Shown: one piece after another, positions 1-7,710 of the stretch
How positions within the stretch are numbered: the stretch's first letter is position 1
Layout of the letters: every line of letters starts with the position of its first letter
Source of the DNA: Anaerolineae bacterium
Lineage (GTDB): Bacteria > Chloroflexota > Anaerolineae > Anaerolineales > Villigracilaceae
Direction of reading: 5' to 3'
Assembly (NCBI GenBank): GCA_018648655.1
Contig: JABGQV010000081.1
Span: 1-38,945, forward strand
DNA length: 38,945 nt
The notes under the pieces: model-generated
The model's database searches: none
Told to the model about the DNA's origin: nothing
Seen by the model: the letters and a program-made list of their open reading frames with translations, nothing else
Position numbers and translations under genes: made by a program

Positions 1-69
1 ACTGTACTACAGGAAACCCTATTCATTCACGCTTTTTTTGGCGAAGGTATTGTAGTTGAGATATTGTAG
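1..69 (+). CDS. C-terminal end of an unidentified protein (partial)
   Basis: Frame 1 is open from the window edge for 22 codons and ends in TAG at 67-69, just ahead of the ribosome binding site of the next gene. The visible tail ends in GEGIVVEIL. It is too short to assign to a family. The spacing of 22 bases to cobU on the same strand would fit one operon, so an upstream corrinoid or related gene is possible, but nothing in the residues proves it. Confidence 0.35.
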   Translation, partial: TVLQETLFIHAFFGEGIVVEIL

Positions 70-91
70 ATAAAGCGAAAGGAAAAATATA

Positions 92-646
92 ATGGGAAAA
101 CTAACTTTAATTTTAGGCGGCGCACGCAGTGGAAAAAGCACCTACGCTGAAAAACTTGCGAAAGAGATTGGGGGAGATTGGGTTTTATATGTTGCCACAT
201 CAGAAGCAAAAGACGAAGAGATGCGAGAGAGAATTGAGAAGCATCGTGCTGCGCGCCCTGTTGCTTGGATCACGGTAGAAGCCCCTCGGAGCATTGCGCA
301 AGTCATTGTTCACGCGCGATGCGGAGAGGAAGTTGTTCTCGTTGATTGCATCACTGTTCTCGTCTCTAATATCCTTTTAGCAGAAAGTAGGAAAGCAAAT
401 GAGAATCCTTTTAATGTAAAAGTTGAAGAAGCAGTAAATGATGAAGTTACGCAATTGTTGCGAATCATCCATCAAACAAAGGGGCATTTTTTGCTGGTTT
501 CAAATGAAGTTGGGATGGGGCTTGTCCCCCCTTATGCGTTGGGACGAGCGTATAGAGATTTATTGGGGCGCGCAAATCAGCGTTTGACTGAAGCAGCGGA
601 TGATGTCTTTTTTCTAGTGGCAGGGCTTCCGATGCAGATGAAGTGA
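92..646 (+). CDS. cobU: Adenosylcobinamide kinase / adenosylcobinamide-phosphate guanylyltransferase
   Basis: This bifunctional cytosolic enzyme phosphorylates adenosylcobinamide and then transfers GMP to give adenosylcobinamide-GDP, in nucleotide-loop assembly and salvage of cobalamin. The 184-residue protein has the family length. The P-loop GGARSGKS lies at residues 9-16, the histidine that becomes guanylylated in this family is probably His51 (in EKHRAARP), and a Walker B-like LVDCITVLVSN follows near residue 84. The C-terminal VSNEVGMGLVPPYALGRAYRDL block is typical of CobU/CobP. An AAAGGA ribosome binding site lies just before the ATG. It converges with the HD-domain gene. No other cobalamin gene is visible, so salvage rather than complete synthesis cannot be decided here. 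Confidence 0.93.
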   Translation: MGKLTLILGGARSGKSTYAEKLAKEIGGDWVLYVATSEAKDEEMRERIEKHRAARPVAWITVEAPRSIAQVIVHARCGEEVVLVDCITVLVSNILLAESRKANENPFNVKVEEAVNDEVTQLLRIIHQTKGHFLLVSNEVGMGLVPPYALGRAYRDLLGRANQRLTEAADDVFFLVAGLPMQMK

Positions 647-699
647 GTGAGAAGGGGGTGCATTGCATCTTCTTTTGGATACGTTGCACATTTGGTTAA

Positions 700-1257
700 T
701 TATCCCGCTAAGCCCAACTCAGGTGCAATTTGACGCATGGCTTCAATAACATTGGTGATATGTGTCGATAGCTCTACATCAAAATCTGCTGCGCCGCGTT
801 CCATTTCTTCGCGGTTGGCTCCGGCGGCGAAATGCTTGTTTTTCCACTTTTTCTTCACAGATTTTGCTTTTAAATCCATCAACGAACGTGATGGGCGCAC
901 CAACGCAGTGGCAGTGATGAGGCCCGTGATCTCGTCACAGGCGAAGAGGGCTTTCTCCATCAGGGTATCACGTGGAATTCCAGTGTGATCCGCATGGCTG
1001 AGGATGGCACGGATGATGACTTCTGGCACATCTCGTTCTCGCAAGATGGGTGCACCTGCAGTGGGATGTCCCTCTTGAGTGGGATGAATTTCCCAATCAA
1101 AATCGTGCAAGAGACCAGCCAGTCCCCAAAGTTCTACATCTTCCCCTAATTTTTCAGCATAGAAGCGCATGGTGGCTTCAACAGCGAGCATATGTTTGAC
1201 GAGATTTTCGTTTTTGACAAATTCACGAACGATTGCGAGAGCTTCAGAGCGTTGCAT
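700..1257 (-). CDS. HD-domain phosphohydrolase (HDIG type)
   Basis: A small soluble metal-dependent phosphohydrolase of the HD superfamily, 185 residues. The HMLAVEA segment starts at His22, the diagnostic HD pair is His51-Asp52 in GLLHDFDWE, and further metal-site histidines occur in EGHP and SHADHTG. This arrangement matches short stand-alone HDIG proteins whose substrates are usually unknown; nucleotides are the common class. The ATG overlaps the stop codon of the upstream SanA-like gene (TAATG), and the upstream gene's last codons supply a GGAGGA ribosome binding site, so the two are translationally coupled. The substrate cannot be told from sequence. Confidence 0.85.
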   Translation of the reverse strand: MQRSEALAIVREFVKNENLVKHMLAVEATMRFYAEKLGEDVELWGLAGLLHDFDWEIHPTQEGHPTAGAPILRERDVPEVIIRAILSHADHTGIPRDTLMEKALFACDEITGLITATALVRPSRSLMDLKAKSVKKKWKNKHFAAGANREEMERGAADFDVELSTHITNVIEAMRQIAPELGLAG

Positions 1258-1943
1258 TATTCCTCCAGAAAGATGGGTTCAAATTCGCCTAAAATGGGCA
1301 AAGGGCGGGCGATGTGAATATCCCAAAGGGCGGTAAAGGTGGCGAGGGTTTCGCGTGCATTCCAAAAGAAACGTGAGCGTTTGAGATAAACGCGCTGATC
1401 TGCGCTGACGCCTGTGCTTTGGATGCCGAGTTTTTCGCATAGATAAAGGGCGCGCGAAAGATGAAATTCTTGTGTAACGAGAATAGCAGAGTCTAGCCCG
1501 AAAATTTCTTTGGCGCGGTAGCACGTATCGTAAGTGCGTCGCCCAGCATAATCCAGCACAATCGCTTCTTCGGGGACGCCCAACTCAATGGCGTAATTTT
1601 TCATTGCCGTTGGCTCATCATAATCTGTAGTACTATTATCTCCGCTCATCAATAGTTTTTCAACTTTTCCTTGGATATAAAGATCGGACGCGGTTTGAAT
1701 GCGATCCCGTAAAACGGGCGTAGGGCTGCCATCCCGCCAGAGGCCCGCGCCAAATACGATCGCTGCTCGTTCATTTGGCATATCCTCAACGCTGTACACG
1801 CGCCCCGCGCTGTGGATAGCGGTAATCAGCCGTGCAATGGTCAAAATAATTGTGCCACTAATAGCTAGGATGATGAAAAGTTTGAGTATCATTTTGAGAA
1901 TTCGTTTTATTAGAATGAAAATTTTTGATAAGAATTTTAACAT
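1257..1943 (-). CDS. SanA/YdcF-like DUF218 membrane protein
   Basis: A 228-residue protein with one N-terminal membrane segment (about residues 17-42) and a DUF218 domain outside or at the membrane. The family includes E. coli SanA, linked to envelope barrier function. Visible family motifs are AAIVFGAGLWRDG near residue 60, KLLMSGDN near 95, and ILVTQEFHLSRAL near 155, which carry the conserved polar residues of the fold. The start at 1943 lacks a strong ribosome binding site; an internal ATG at residue 18 would cut into the membrane segment and is less likely. It is the first gene of a two-gene operon with the HD-domain protein. Its biochemical activity is not established for the family. 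Confidence 0.82.
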   Translation of the reverse strand: MLKFLSKIFILIKRILKMILKLFIILAISGTIILTIARLITAIHSAGRVYSVEDMPNERAAIVFGAGLWRDGSPTPVLRDRIQTASDLYIQGKVEKLLMSGDNSTTDYDEPTAMKNYAIELGVPEEAIVLDYAGRRTYDTCYRAKEIFGLDSAILVTQEFHLSRALYLCEKLGIQSTGVSADQRVYLKRSRFFWNARETLATFTALWDIHIARPLPILGEFEPIFLEE

Positions 1944-1968
1944 TCGGGCATTTTACCATCTTAAAGAA

Positions 1969-2005
1969 AAAAGCTTCCGATATTTTGGAAACACCGGAAG
2001 CTTTT
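1969..2005 (-). terminator. Intrinsic terminator of the phn operon
   Basis: A perfect 11-base inverted repeat (1969-1979 with 1995-2005, AAAAGCTTCCG and its complement) with a 15-base loop sits 24 bases after the phnE stop. On the minus strand the stem runs into a T-rich stretch. It also insulates the divergently located SanA-like gene, whose start is only 26 bases away. Confidence 0.85.
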
Positions 2006-2028
2006 ATGTTATTTGAAAATACTAAACT

Positions 2029-3840
2029 CTAGACAAATTTCTCACGGATAACAGAGGAAATATAATCCATCGATGCGACAACAACTGCGATAGCGAGCAT
2101 TTGTGCGCTAGCGGCACGATAGTCGAGGAGGTTGATGTTTTGGCTGAGTAGGAAGCCGATACCACCACCGCCAACGAAGCCGATGATCGTGGACATACGC
2201 ACGTTAATATCCCAACGGTACATGGTGAAGGAGATATAGGGCGGGATAATTTGCGGAACAACGGCGTAGACAATGGTCTGCAATTGGTTTGCGCCAGTTG
2301 CCTGCACGGCTTCGATAGGACCAGCAGAGATGCTCTCTACTTGCTCTGAGTAGAGTTTAGCGAGCGCAGCGACTGTGTGCAAAGCCAGAGCCAGTGATCC
2401 TGCGAATGGACCAATCCCGACCCAGATCACGGCGATAATTGCCATGACGAGTGGTTCTACAGAGCGTGTCCCGTTTAAAATGGTGCGGGTGATGGTGTAG
2501 ATGATTAATCCTGTGGGGAGCGGGCTTTTTGCGGTAGTGGTGATCGCTAAGATTAATCCTAATGCTGCACCAACCCCAGCGGGGATGTAGAGTGTTTTGA
2601 CAGGGTTAGCAATTTGATAGAACCATTCTACGCCTGCGCCAAATAAAGCAAAGAGCGCAGCACCTGCGATAGAAGCAAGAAGGATATTGATTAACTTGAC
2701 TTGCGCGGCGGGCATATAATCGCTGATGCGTTGTCCGATTTTGCTCAAAGAGCTGCCCACAAATGCACCAAAGAAAATGGCGATTAGCGCGGGGGTGAGC
2801 ATGACCATAATTTCACCAAGTTGGAAGATGAAATTGCCAAAAAAGCCAAATGACCCTAAAGGCTCGGTGATTAATGTGCCAATAGCACGGAATGAAATGC
2901 TAAAGAAAATGGCAAAGGCGATGCCAAAGACAGCCAGTCCAATAGTGGATGTGACGCGTTTTGCCAGACTCGCTTTTTCATCTTCGTCTGTTCCGATGCT
3001 CCAACGTAAGACAGCATAGAGTATCGCAAAACTGACGAATGTGCCTGCAAGATTTAGGGCTAGATTATCCGCTATGGGTTCAAATAAAGTGAGTAACCAT
3101 TGCGTGGTTTGCGAACCAATCCAAATACCAATGAGCCAACCAATAACTGAAAAAGCAACACTGGTCAGTGGGCTAGTATTGTCTACCATCAAGTTGCGTG
3201 CGGCGATAAAACTGGTCGGGATAGCAATCAAAGTACCAATTGTGGTCGCCAATAAAGCGATGAAGATGGTTTCAATGATTTTATCCCAAGTTGCGATGGC
3301 GTTTTTTGACCACATTGGGCCGCCAATATTTGTACGCACTGTTGCGCGAATAGCTTGCGCTTCGGCTACAGGTTGGCGTTTTGGAACTTCAATTTCATAG
3401 ATAAAATAGCCATCTGCATCAGCTTGGAACTTCTCTAATTGTTTTTTCACGCCACTACTAGTGATAAAGTTAAGCGGTCCCTGTACATAAGCAGGAAAAT
3501 TGAAGCCTTCAACGGTGAGCATTTCACCAGGGCCAGCACAAGCGGCAGTTGCAGTGATATAAGGCTCATTAGAAGCGTTGTCTGGTAAAGAAGGTGTTTC
3601 GCCTTCGGGACAAGGCAAATAGAAGGGGATTTCAACATTTAATTCGCTGGTTTCATATTCAACCAAGTCAGGATGCGCTAAAGCGCGTAAAACGCGTGTG
3701 AGTGATGTTTGGCGCACTTCGTCACGTGTGGTGCCAAAATCTACATCTGTTACCTGAAAAGCATAGGCGAAAATAAAGATACCTATAGCAATAGAAAGAC
3801 CGAGACCAAGAGATTTTTTGAATGATTTTTTGTTATTCAT
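2029..3840 (-). CDS. phnE: Phosphonate-type ABC transporter permease, enlarged PhnE-like
   Basis: This is the inner-membrane channel of the phn-type importer. The C-terminal 150 residues are clearly PhnE-like: IGPFAGSLALALHTV near 476-490, the EAA-type loop IEAVQATGANQLQ near 509-521 that contacts the ATPase, and FVGGGGIGF near 555. The protein has 603 residues, against roughly 260-280 for a classical PhnE. The extra length has two sources. After TM1 (about 11-30) there is an extracytoplasmic stretch to about residue 180, with a TIG/IPT-like look around CAGPGEMLTVEGFNF. The permease core starts at about 184-216 and is then interrupted by some 220 residues with several additional hydrophobic helices before resuming near 440. 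The ATG is 8 bases after the phnC stop codon. Substrate could be phosphonate, phosphite or something else. Confidence 0.85.
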   Translation of the reverse strand: MNNKKSFKKSLGLGLSIAIGIFIFAYAFQVTDVDFGTTRDEVRQTSLTRVLRALAHPDLVEYETSELNVEIPFYLPCPEGETPSLPDNASNEPYITATAACAGPGEMLTVEGFNFPAYVQGPLNFITSSGVKKQLEKFQADADGYFIYEIEVPKRQPVAEAQAIRATVRTNIGGPMWSKNAIATWDKIIETIFIALLATTIGTLIAIPTSFIAARNLMVDNTSPLTSVAFSVIGWLIGIWIGSQTTQWLLTLFEPIADNLALNLAGTFVSFAILYAVLRWSIGTDEDEKASLAKRVTSTIGLAVFGIAFAIFFSISFRAIGTLITEPLGSFGFFGNFIFQLGEIMVMLTPALIAIFFGAFVGSSLSKIGQRISDYMPAAQVKLINILLASIAGAALFALFGAGVEWFYQIANPVKTLYIPAGVGAALGLILAITTTAKSPLPTGLIIYTITRTILNGTRSVEPLVMAIIAVIWVGIGPFAGSLALALHTVAALAKLYSEQVESISAGPIEAVQATGANQLQTIVYAVVPQIIPPYISFTMYRWDINVRMSTIIGFVGGGGIGFLLSQNINLLDYRAASAQMLAIAVVVASMDYISSVIREKFV

Positions 3841-3847
3841 TTTTCAC

Positions 3848-4600
3848 CTACCCAACCCGTTCGGCATCTTTGCCGTAAATTTCTTTGAATTTTGCATCAT
3901 CAATCTCGTTAGGAGGTCCATCAAACATCAACTTTCCATCATTGAGCGCAATCGCGCGGTCTGCATATTGATGCACCAAATCTAAAAAGTGAAGGCTGCA
4001 TAAAACAGTTACATTATGCTCTTTATTGATTTTTTCAAGATGTTGCATAATAGAATGTGCTAAAACGGGGTCAAGGCTGGCAACTGGCTCATCGGCGAGA
4101 ATAATAGCAGGATTTTGCATCATTGCACGAGCAATGCCCACGCGTTGTTGTTGCCCGCCACTCAATTCATCGGCGCGTTGATGTGCCTTCTCAGCAATAC
4201 CCACACGCTCTAATTCTTTATAGGCATTATCAACATCTTCTTGCGAGAACTTGTTAAAGAAACTCATTGCAGGGTTCGTATAGCCCAATCTGCCTGAAAG
4301 GACGTTGGTCAATACCGATGAGCGGCTCACAAGATTAAAGTGTTGGAAAACCATGCCAATCTTACGCCGAACTGTGCGCAGTTCATCATCTGAGGCAGCA
4401 GTCACGTTGATATCGTTCCAAACAATATCACCGGCAGTTGGCTCAATAAGTCTATTGATACAGCGCAATAAAGTAGATTTTCCAGACCCACTTAACCCAA
4501 TGACGGCGAGAAATTCTCCTTGCGGAATATTGAAACTCACGTCATCCAGAGCCAAGGGACCACCCTCGTATTTCTTTGAAAGATTTTTAATTTCTAGCAT
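3848..4600 (-). CDS. phnC: Phosphonate-type ABC transporter ATP-binding protein
   Basis: The 250-residue ATPase powers the PhnE-like permease from the cytosolic side. Walker A GLSGSGKS lies at residues 35-42, the signature [15 protein letters not shown] near 146, Walker [14 protein letters not shown] near 165, and the switch histidine follows in LCSLHFLDL. Overall wording ([25 protein letters not shown]) is that of PhnC. Only 7 bases separate it from phnE. It is separated from phnD by a strong terminator and about 320 bases of leader, so its expression is probably lower than or separately controlled from that of the binding protein. Confidence 0.93.
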   Translation of the reverse strand: MLEIKNLSKKYEGGPLALDDVSFNIPQGEFLAVIGLSGSGKSTLLRCINRLIEPTAGDIVWNDINVTAASDDELRTVRRKIGMVFQHFNLVSRSSVLTNVLSGRLGYTNPAMSFFNKFSQEDVDNAYKELERVGIAEKAHQRADELSGGQQQRVGIARAMMQNPAIILADEPVASLDPVLAHSIMQHLEKINKEHNVTVLCSLHFLDLVHQYADRAIALNDGKLMFDGPPNEIDDAKFKEIYGKDAERVG

Positions 4601-4643
4601 AGGTTTATTCCAGTTTTAGTTTATAGGGATAAATTATATCGTC

Positions 4644-4738
4644 AAGACCCGAAAGGTTTTATCAGATTTCTTTCTGATAAGACGCTGTGTGAAAGCATAG
4701 GGTCTTTTAAGTTAGTGTTTATATGAAAGCTTTCGGGT
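4644..4738 (-). promoter_or_regulatory. Candidate structured leader RNA upstream of phnC
   Basis: Read on the minus strand, the block CTTTCGGGTCTT (4655-4644) can pair either with ACCCGAAAG (4738-4730, 9 bases perfect) or with AAGACCC (4706-4700, 7 bases perfect). The second pairing encloses a further hairpin, TTATCAG/CTGATAA (4659-4665 with 4674-4680). Mutually exclusive pairings of this sort are typical of attenuators and riboswitches. No known riboswitch class is recognised and the pairings could be chance in AT-rich DNA. Confidence 0.3.
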
Positions 4739-4901
4739 TTCCAAGATAAAAATATTCTGGGATGAAGAGCCTCGGCTCATCCTTGATTGCAACTTGCGTG
4801 CCTTTGGTCAACATCAATGTGGCGGTAGGCTTGATTCTGTTTTCGCCATGTGGATGCTTGAGGTTTTGCACCCCAGCAAAAATCAAGGGCAGAGCGGTTT
4901 C
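4719..4901 (-). other. Open frame of unknown status, possible gene remnant
   Basis: Between the phnD terminator and phnC a minus-strand frame stays open for 61 codons, ending in TAA at 4719-4721. It contains a protein-like stretch (TLMLTKGTQVAIKDEP, then RLFIPEYFYL). There is no ATG before the middle of the frame and no ribosome binding site; TTG at 4886-4884 is the first possible start. The opposite strand is also open across most of this more GC-rich block, so this may be a gene fragment or noncoding sequence. I do not recognise the protein. The rest of the 4601-4968 gap is covered by the leader and terminator entries. Confidence 0.2.
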
Positions 4902-4918
4902 TCATCCAGTGTCTAAAA

Positions 4919-4948
4919 AACAGCCCCAGACAAGTGTCTGGGGCTGTT
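4919..4948 (-). terminator. Strong intrinsic terminator after phnD
   Basis: A perfect 14-base inverted repeat (4919-4932 with 4935-4948; AACAGCCCCAGACA and its complement) begins 20 bases after the phnD stop. On the minus strand it continues into TTTTTT. Placement directly after a binding-protein gene is the usual way to make the receptor in excess over the membrane components. Confidence 0.93.
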
Positions 4949-4968
4949 GGGTCTTTCAAGAGTGGAGA

Positions 4969-6777
4969 TTACTCGCCAAGATTTTCAAGGGTGATGCCTT
5001 GAGCTTCCATGAGCAAGCGAACGCCATCAAAGTTTTCGTCAAAGATAGGACCAACGCCACTCCAGTCGTAGAAGCTTTCGTTACAGAGAGTGTCTGCACA
5101 TGCGTCAGATTCTACATAAGCGGTGAGGGCTTCTAAAACGGTTGTGCGCAAATCTTCGGGGAAATCAGGGGAGAATGACATGGTGTCATTGGGGATTTCG
5201 CCAGAGAGGGTGAGAATGCGGACTTTTTGTACTACATCAGGTGCCTCTTCGCGGATTGCGGAACGGGCATCGAGTACGCGGTATTCACCACAATAGAGTT
5301 TGCCTTCGTCATTCAGAGCGCAGTCAGGAACTAACTCGTCAGGAATGTCGGGGGAATCGCCCATTGCCCAGTTTCCTTCAGGAAGGAGTGGGGGGCTGAA
5401 ATAAGCAGTTGCAACATCGGCTTCGCCGTTATAGACAGCTTTTACAGCTTGCGGGTGACCACCAGCTTCAACTGTTTCGCCAATAGTGATGCCAAGTTCA
5501 TCAAACATTGCAGATGGGAACAAGAAGCCAGAGGTGGAGCCAGCATCAGGATATGCCCAAGTAGCACCTTCGAGGTCTTCGAGGGTTTCAAAATCGCTGT
5601 CGCGAGCAACAAGGAATTCTGCCCAGTAAACGTTCCAGCCATAGCGTGCGGAAGCCAAACCAGGTTCTACACCACAAAGTTGGTTAGCAAGTGCATAACC
5701 CATTGCAGGGATGAAACCAATGGTGTCTGTGGGGGAAGCACACATTGCTTCGATGGTTGCAGCGTAAGAAGTGGGGACACTGGCTTCAAAATAGAGACCA
5801 GTGGCATCATTCAATGCGGTTTCAATCAAGTCGCCACCAGCAATCATGAAGTCAACATCAACGGAAGGAACGAAGAGAACTTTAATTGGGTGTCCTTCTG
5901 AGCCGATTGCGTCTTCATCTGGGGGGAAGAGATCATCATAGGTGACATCAAAGTCAGCGCCGAAAAATTCGGCATTGATTGCTTCGAGGAAGCCATTTTT
6001 CATCAATTCTTCTAATGCAGCGTTGACTGGATCAACTAAGTCGCTACCTAATGGGTAGATGAAGCCAAGTTGGTCACTGGAAAGTGAATCGCCAACAAGT
6101 TTGAGAACGTCAGAATTTTCGCCCAAGTAACCTTGACCAGCGGTTTCGTCCATAATGACGGCATCAATATCGCCAGCAAGCAAAGCTTGTACTGCGAAGG
6201 GGAATTGCTCAAAAGCGTCGATGCGTTCAGCGTCTAAGTGCTTGAGAGCGGTTTCGTAGTTTGTGGTACCAGTTTGGGTGCCAAGTTTGAGATCAGCGTT
6301 ATCAACAATATCTTGCATGCCGGTGATACGATCTTCGTCGGCGCGAACGAGCAAGCGTTGTTCAATAGCAACATAGCCCATGGAGAAATCAACGATTTCA
6401 GCACGTTCTTCGGTGATGGTAACGCCATCTGCGCCAACATCAAATTGACCATCAGAAACAGATTGGATCATACCTTCCCAAGCAGATTCTACGAAAACGG
6501 GGGTACAGTTGAGTAAGCTACAGATTTCGCCCCAAATTTCATAATCCCAGCCTGCGCCTTCGCCAGTCTCAGGGTCAATATAGTTGAAGGGGAGATAAGC
6601 GTTTTCAACGGTGATGGTAACTTCTCTGCCATCAAGGTCGGCTAATCCGCCTTCTTCCACAGGTTCAGCTATGGGTTCTTCTGCTGCAGGTTCAGGTGCT
6701 GCTGCAGGAGTACAAGCTGCAAGCACCATTGCGCCAACAACGAGTAAAGCAAAAAGTACATATGAAACTTTCTTCAT
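4969..6777 (-). CDS. phnD: Lipoprotein with fused amino-acid-type (SBP_bac_3) and PhnD-type binding domains
   Basis: This is the substrate receptor of the phn-type transporter, but with two receptor domains in one 602-residue chain. A lipoprotein signal peptide ends in LAAC with Cys22, followed by a Pro/Ala/Glu linker. Residues about 50-274 form an SBP_bac_3 domain of the HisJ/GlnH kind: NAYLPFNYIDPETGEGAGWDYE, then FDVGADGVTITEERAEIVDFS, then LGTQTGTTNYETAL. Residues about 296-600 are PhnD-like (HPIKVLFVPS, AYPDAGSTSGFLFPSAMF, GGHPQAVKAVYNGEADVATA). Typical PhnD proteins have only the second domain. An AAGGAG ribosome binding site precedes the ATG. The gene heads the phn cassette and has its own terminator. 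Whether both domains bind ligand, and which, is unknown. Confidence 0.88.
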   Translation of the reverse strand: MKKVSYVLFALLVVGAMVLAACTPAAAPEPAAEEPIAEPVEEGGLADLDGREVTITVENAYLPFNYIDPETGEGAGWDYEIWGEICSLLNCTPVFVESAWEGMIQSVSDGQFDVGADGVTITEERAEIVDFSMGYVAIEQRLLVRADEDRITGMQDIVDNADLKLGTQTGTTNYETALKHLDAERIDAFEQFPFAVQALLAGDIDAVIMDETAGQGYLGENSDVLKLVGDSLSSDQLGFIYPLGSDLVDPVNAALEELMKNGFLEAINAEFFGADFDVTYDDLFPPDEDAIGSEGHPIKVLFVPSVDVDFMIAGGDLIETALNDATGLYFEASVPTSYAATIEAMCASPTDTIGFIPAMGYALANQLCGVEPGLASARYGWNVYWAEFLVARDSDFETLEDLEGATWAYPDAGSTSGFLFPSAMFDELGITIGETVEAGGHPQAVKAVYNGEADVATAYFSPPLLPEGNWAMGDSPDIPDELVPDCALNDEGKLYCGEYRVLDARSAIREEAPDVVQKVRILTLSGEIPNDTMSFSPDFPEDLRTTVLEALTAYVESDACADTLCNESFYDWSGVGPIFDENFDGVRLLMEAQGITLENLGE

Positions 6778-6809
6778 TTTTTTCTCCTTTAAGAAAAGTG
6801 AGTTTACGG

Positions 6810-6839
6810 TTGACTTTTCAACCTTTCAAAATTGATAAT
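6810..6839 (+). promoter_or_regulatory. Possible sigma70-type promoter for the DUF4230 gene
   Basis: TTGACT (6810-6815) and GATAAT (6834-6839) are separated by 18 bases, each one mismatch from consensus. It would give a leader of roughly 130 bases before the ATG at 6973. The site also lies within the divergent phnD leader, so other uses are possible. Confidence 0.35.
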
Positions 6840-6972
6840 AACGTGAAATGGTATAGAAATCAAGGTGACATCTGTTTATAAAATTCTATAATCAATTTTA
6901 GGTAAAATTTATGCAAATAGAGTATATTTATTCTAATAACTGCTTCATATTCATTATAGTCAGGAGAAAAAA

Positions 6973-7656
6973 ATGAAAAAAAATATAGTCCCCACCTTAT
7001 TGCTTATTATTGTTGCTGCATCGGCATATTTTATTGTTCAATCGGTACAGGAAAGTGCAAAAGAAGCACAAAATGCAGTAAAGCCATTTTCAGATGCCAG
7101 TAATGCTATGCAGACCCAAAACAGCTCCATGCAGACTCAAGTTTCTGATCTATTGCACCCAACCCCAACAATTATTCCTGACCCTGTTACTATCATTCAC
7201 GACGTACAATCTTTGGCTCGCTTAGAAACTATTCAATATTCAGTAGAAAAAGTGATTACTGCTGAAATAGGGCAGGGAACATTCGATTTTCTCTTTGGCG
7301 ACAAATTGCTTTTTGTAGCGCATGGTGTTGTTATTGCAGGCATAGACTTAGAAAAATTAGGATCTGATAATTTAAAGCTTGAGGGCGGGACACTCTACGT
7401 TACCCTTCCACTTGCTGAAGTTTTTATAGCCACTCTTGATAATGAGAAATCCTATGTTTATGATCGTGAAACAGGTGCGCTCACACACGGTGATACAAAT
7501 CTAGAAACTACAGCCCGCCAAGCCGCAGAGGATGAAATCTACAAAGCTGCAATGGAAGACGGTATTCTAAAACTAGCTCAACAAAACGCTGAGCATTTTC
7601 TCGAAAAATTCTTTGAAACACTTGGGTATAAACACGTGATTTTTCTTGATTCATAA
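6973..7656 (+). CDS. DUF4230 family membrane-anchored protein
   Basis: A 227-residue protein with an N-terminal membrane anchor (about residues 5-23), a linker rich in Gln, Ser and Met to about residue 60, and a DUF4230 domain after it. Recognisable family features are LARLETIQYSVEKVITAE near residue 77, LLFVAHGVVIAGIDLEKL near 111, the short beta segment LYVTLPLAEVF near 140, and a final helical stretch ending in GYKHVIFLD. The bulk would be extracytoplasmic. An AGGAGA ribosome binding site lies 8 bases ahead of the ATG. It is a single-gene unit closed by a hairpin. DUF4230 has no established function. Confidence 0.8.
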   Translation: MKKNIVPTLLLIIVAASAYFIVQSVQESAKEAQNAVKPFSDASNAMQTQNSSMQTQVSDLLHPTPTIIPDPVTIIHDVQSLARLETIQYSVEKVITAEIGQGTFDFLFGDKLLFVAHGVVIAGIDLEKLGSDNLKLEGGTLYVTLPLAEVFIATLDNEKSYVYDRETGALTHGDTNLETTARQAAEDEIYKAAMEDGILKLAQQNAEHFLEKFFETLGYKHVIFLDS

Positions 7657-7701
7657 AAATATAGTCTAGAAAAATCTCTAAGATTTTTCTAGACTATATT
7701 T
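7657..7701. terminator. Bidirectional hairpin terminator between convergent genes
   Basis: A perfect 21-base inverted repeat (7657-7677 with 7681-7701, loop of 3) starts directly after the DUF4230 stop and ends 9 bases before the stop of the convergent lipM gene. T runs inside both arms let it serve both strands. Confidence 0.85.
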
Positions 7702-7710
7702 CGCAATACT

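Noticed and set aside
465-689. Minus-strand open frame antisense to cobU
   Set aside because: Fully overlaps the well-supported cobU gene and shows no recognisable domain.
4762-5136. Plus-strand open frame of 124 codons across the phnD terminator
   Set aside because: It runs through a perfect terminator hairpin and into the antisense of phnD, has no ribosome binding site, and its protein has no family character.
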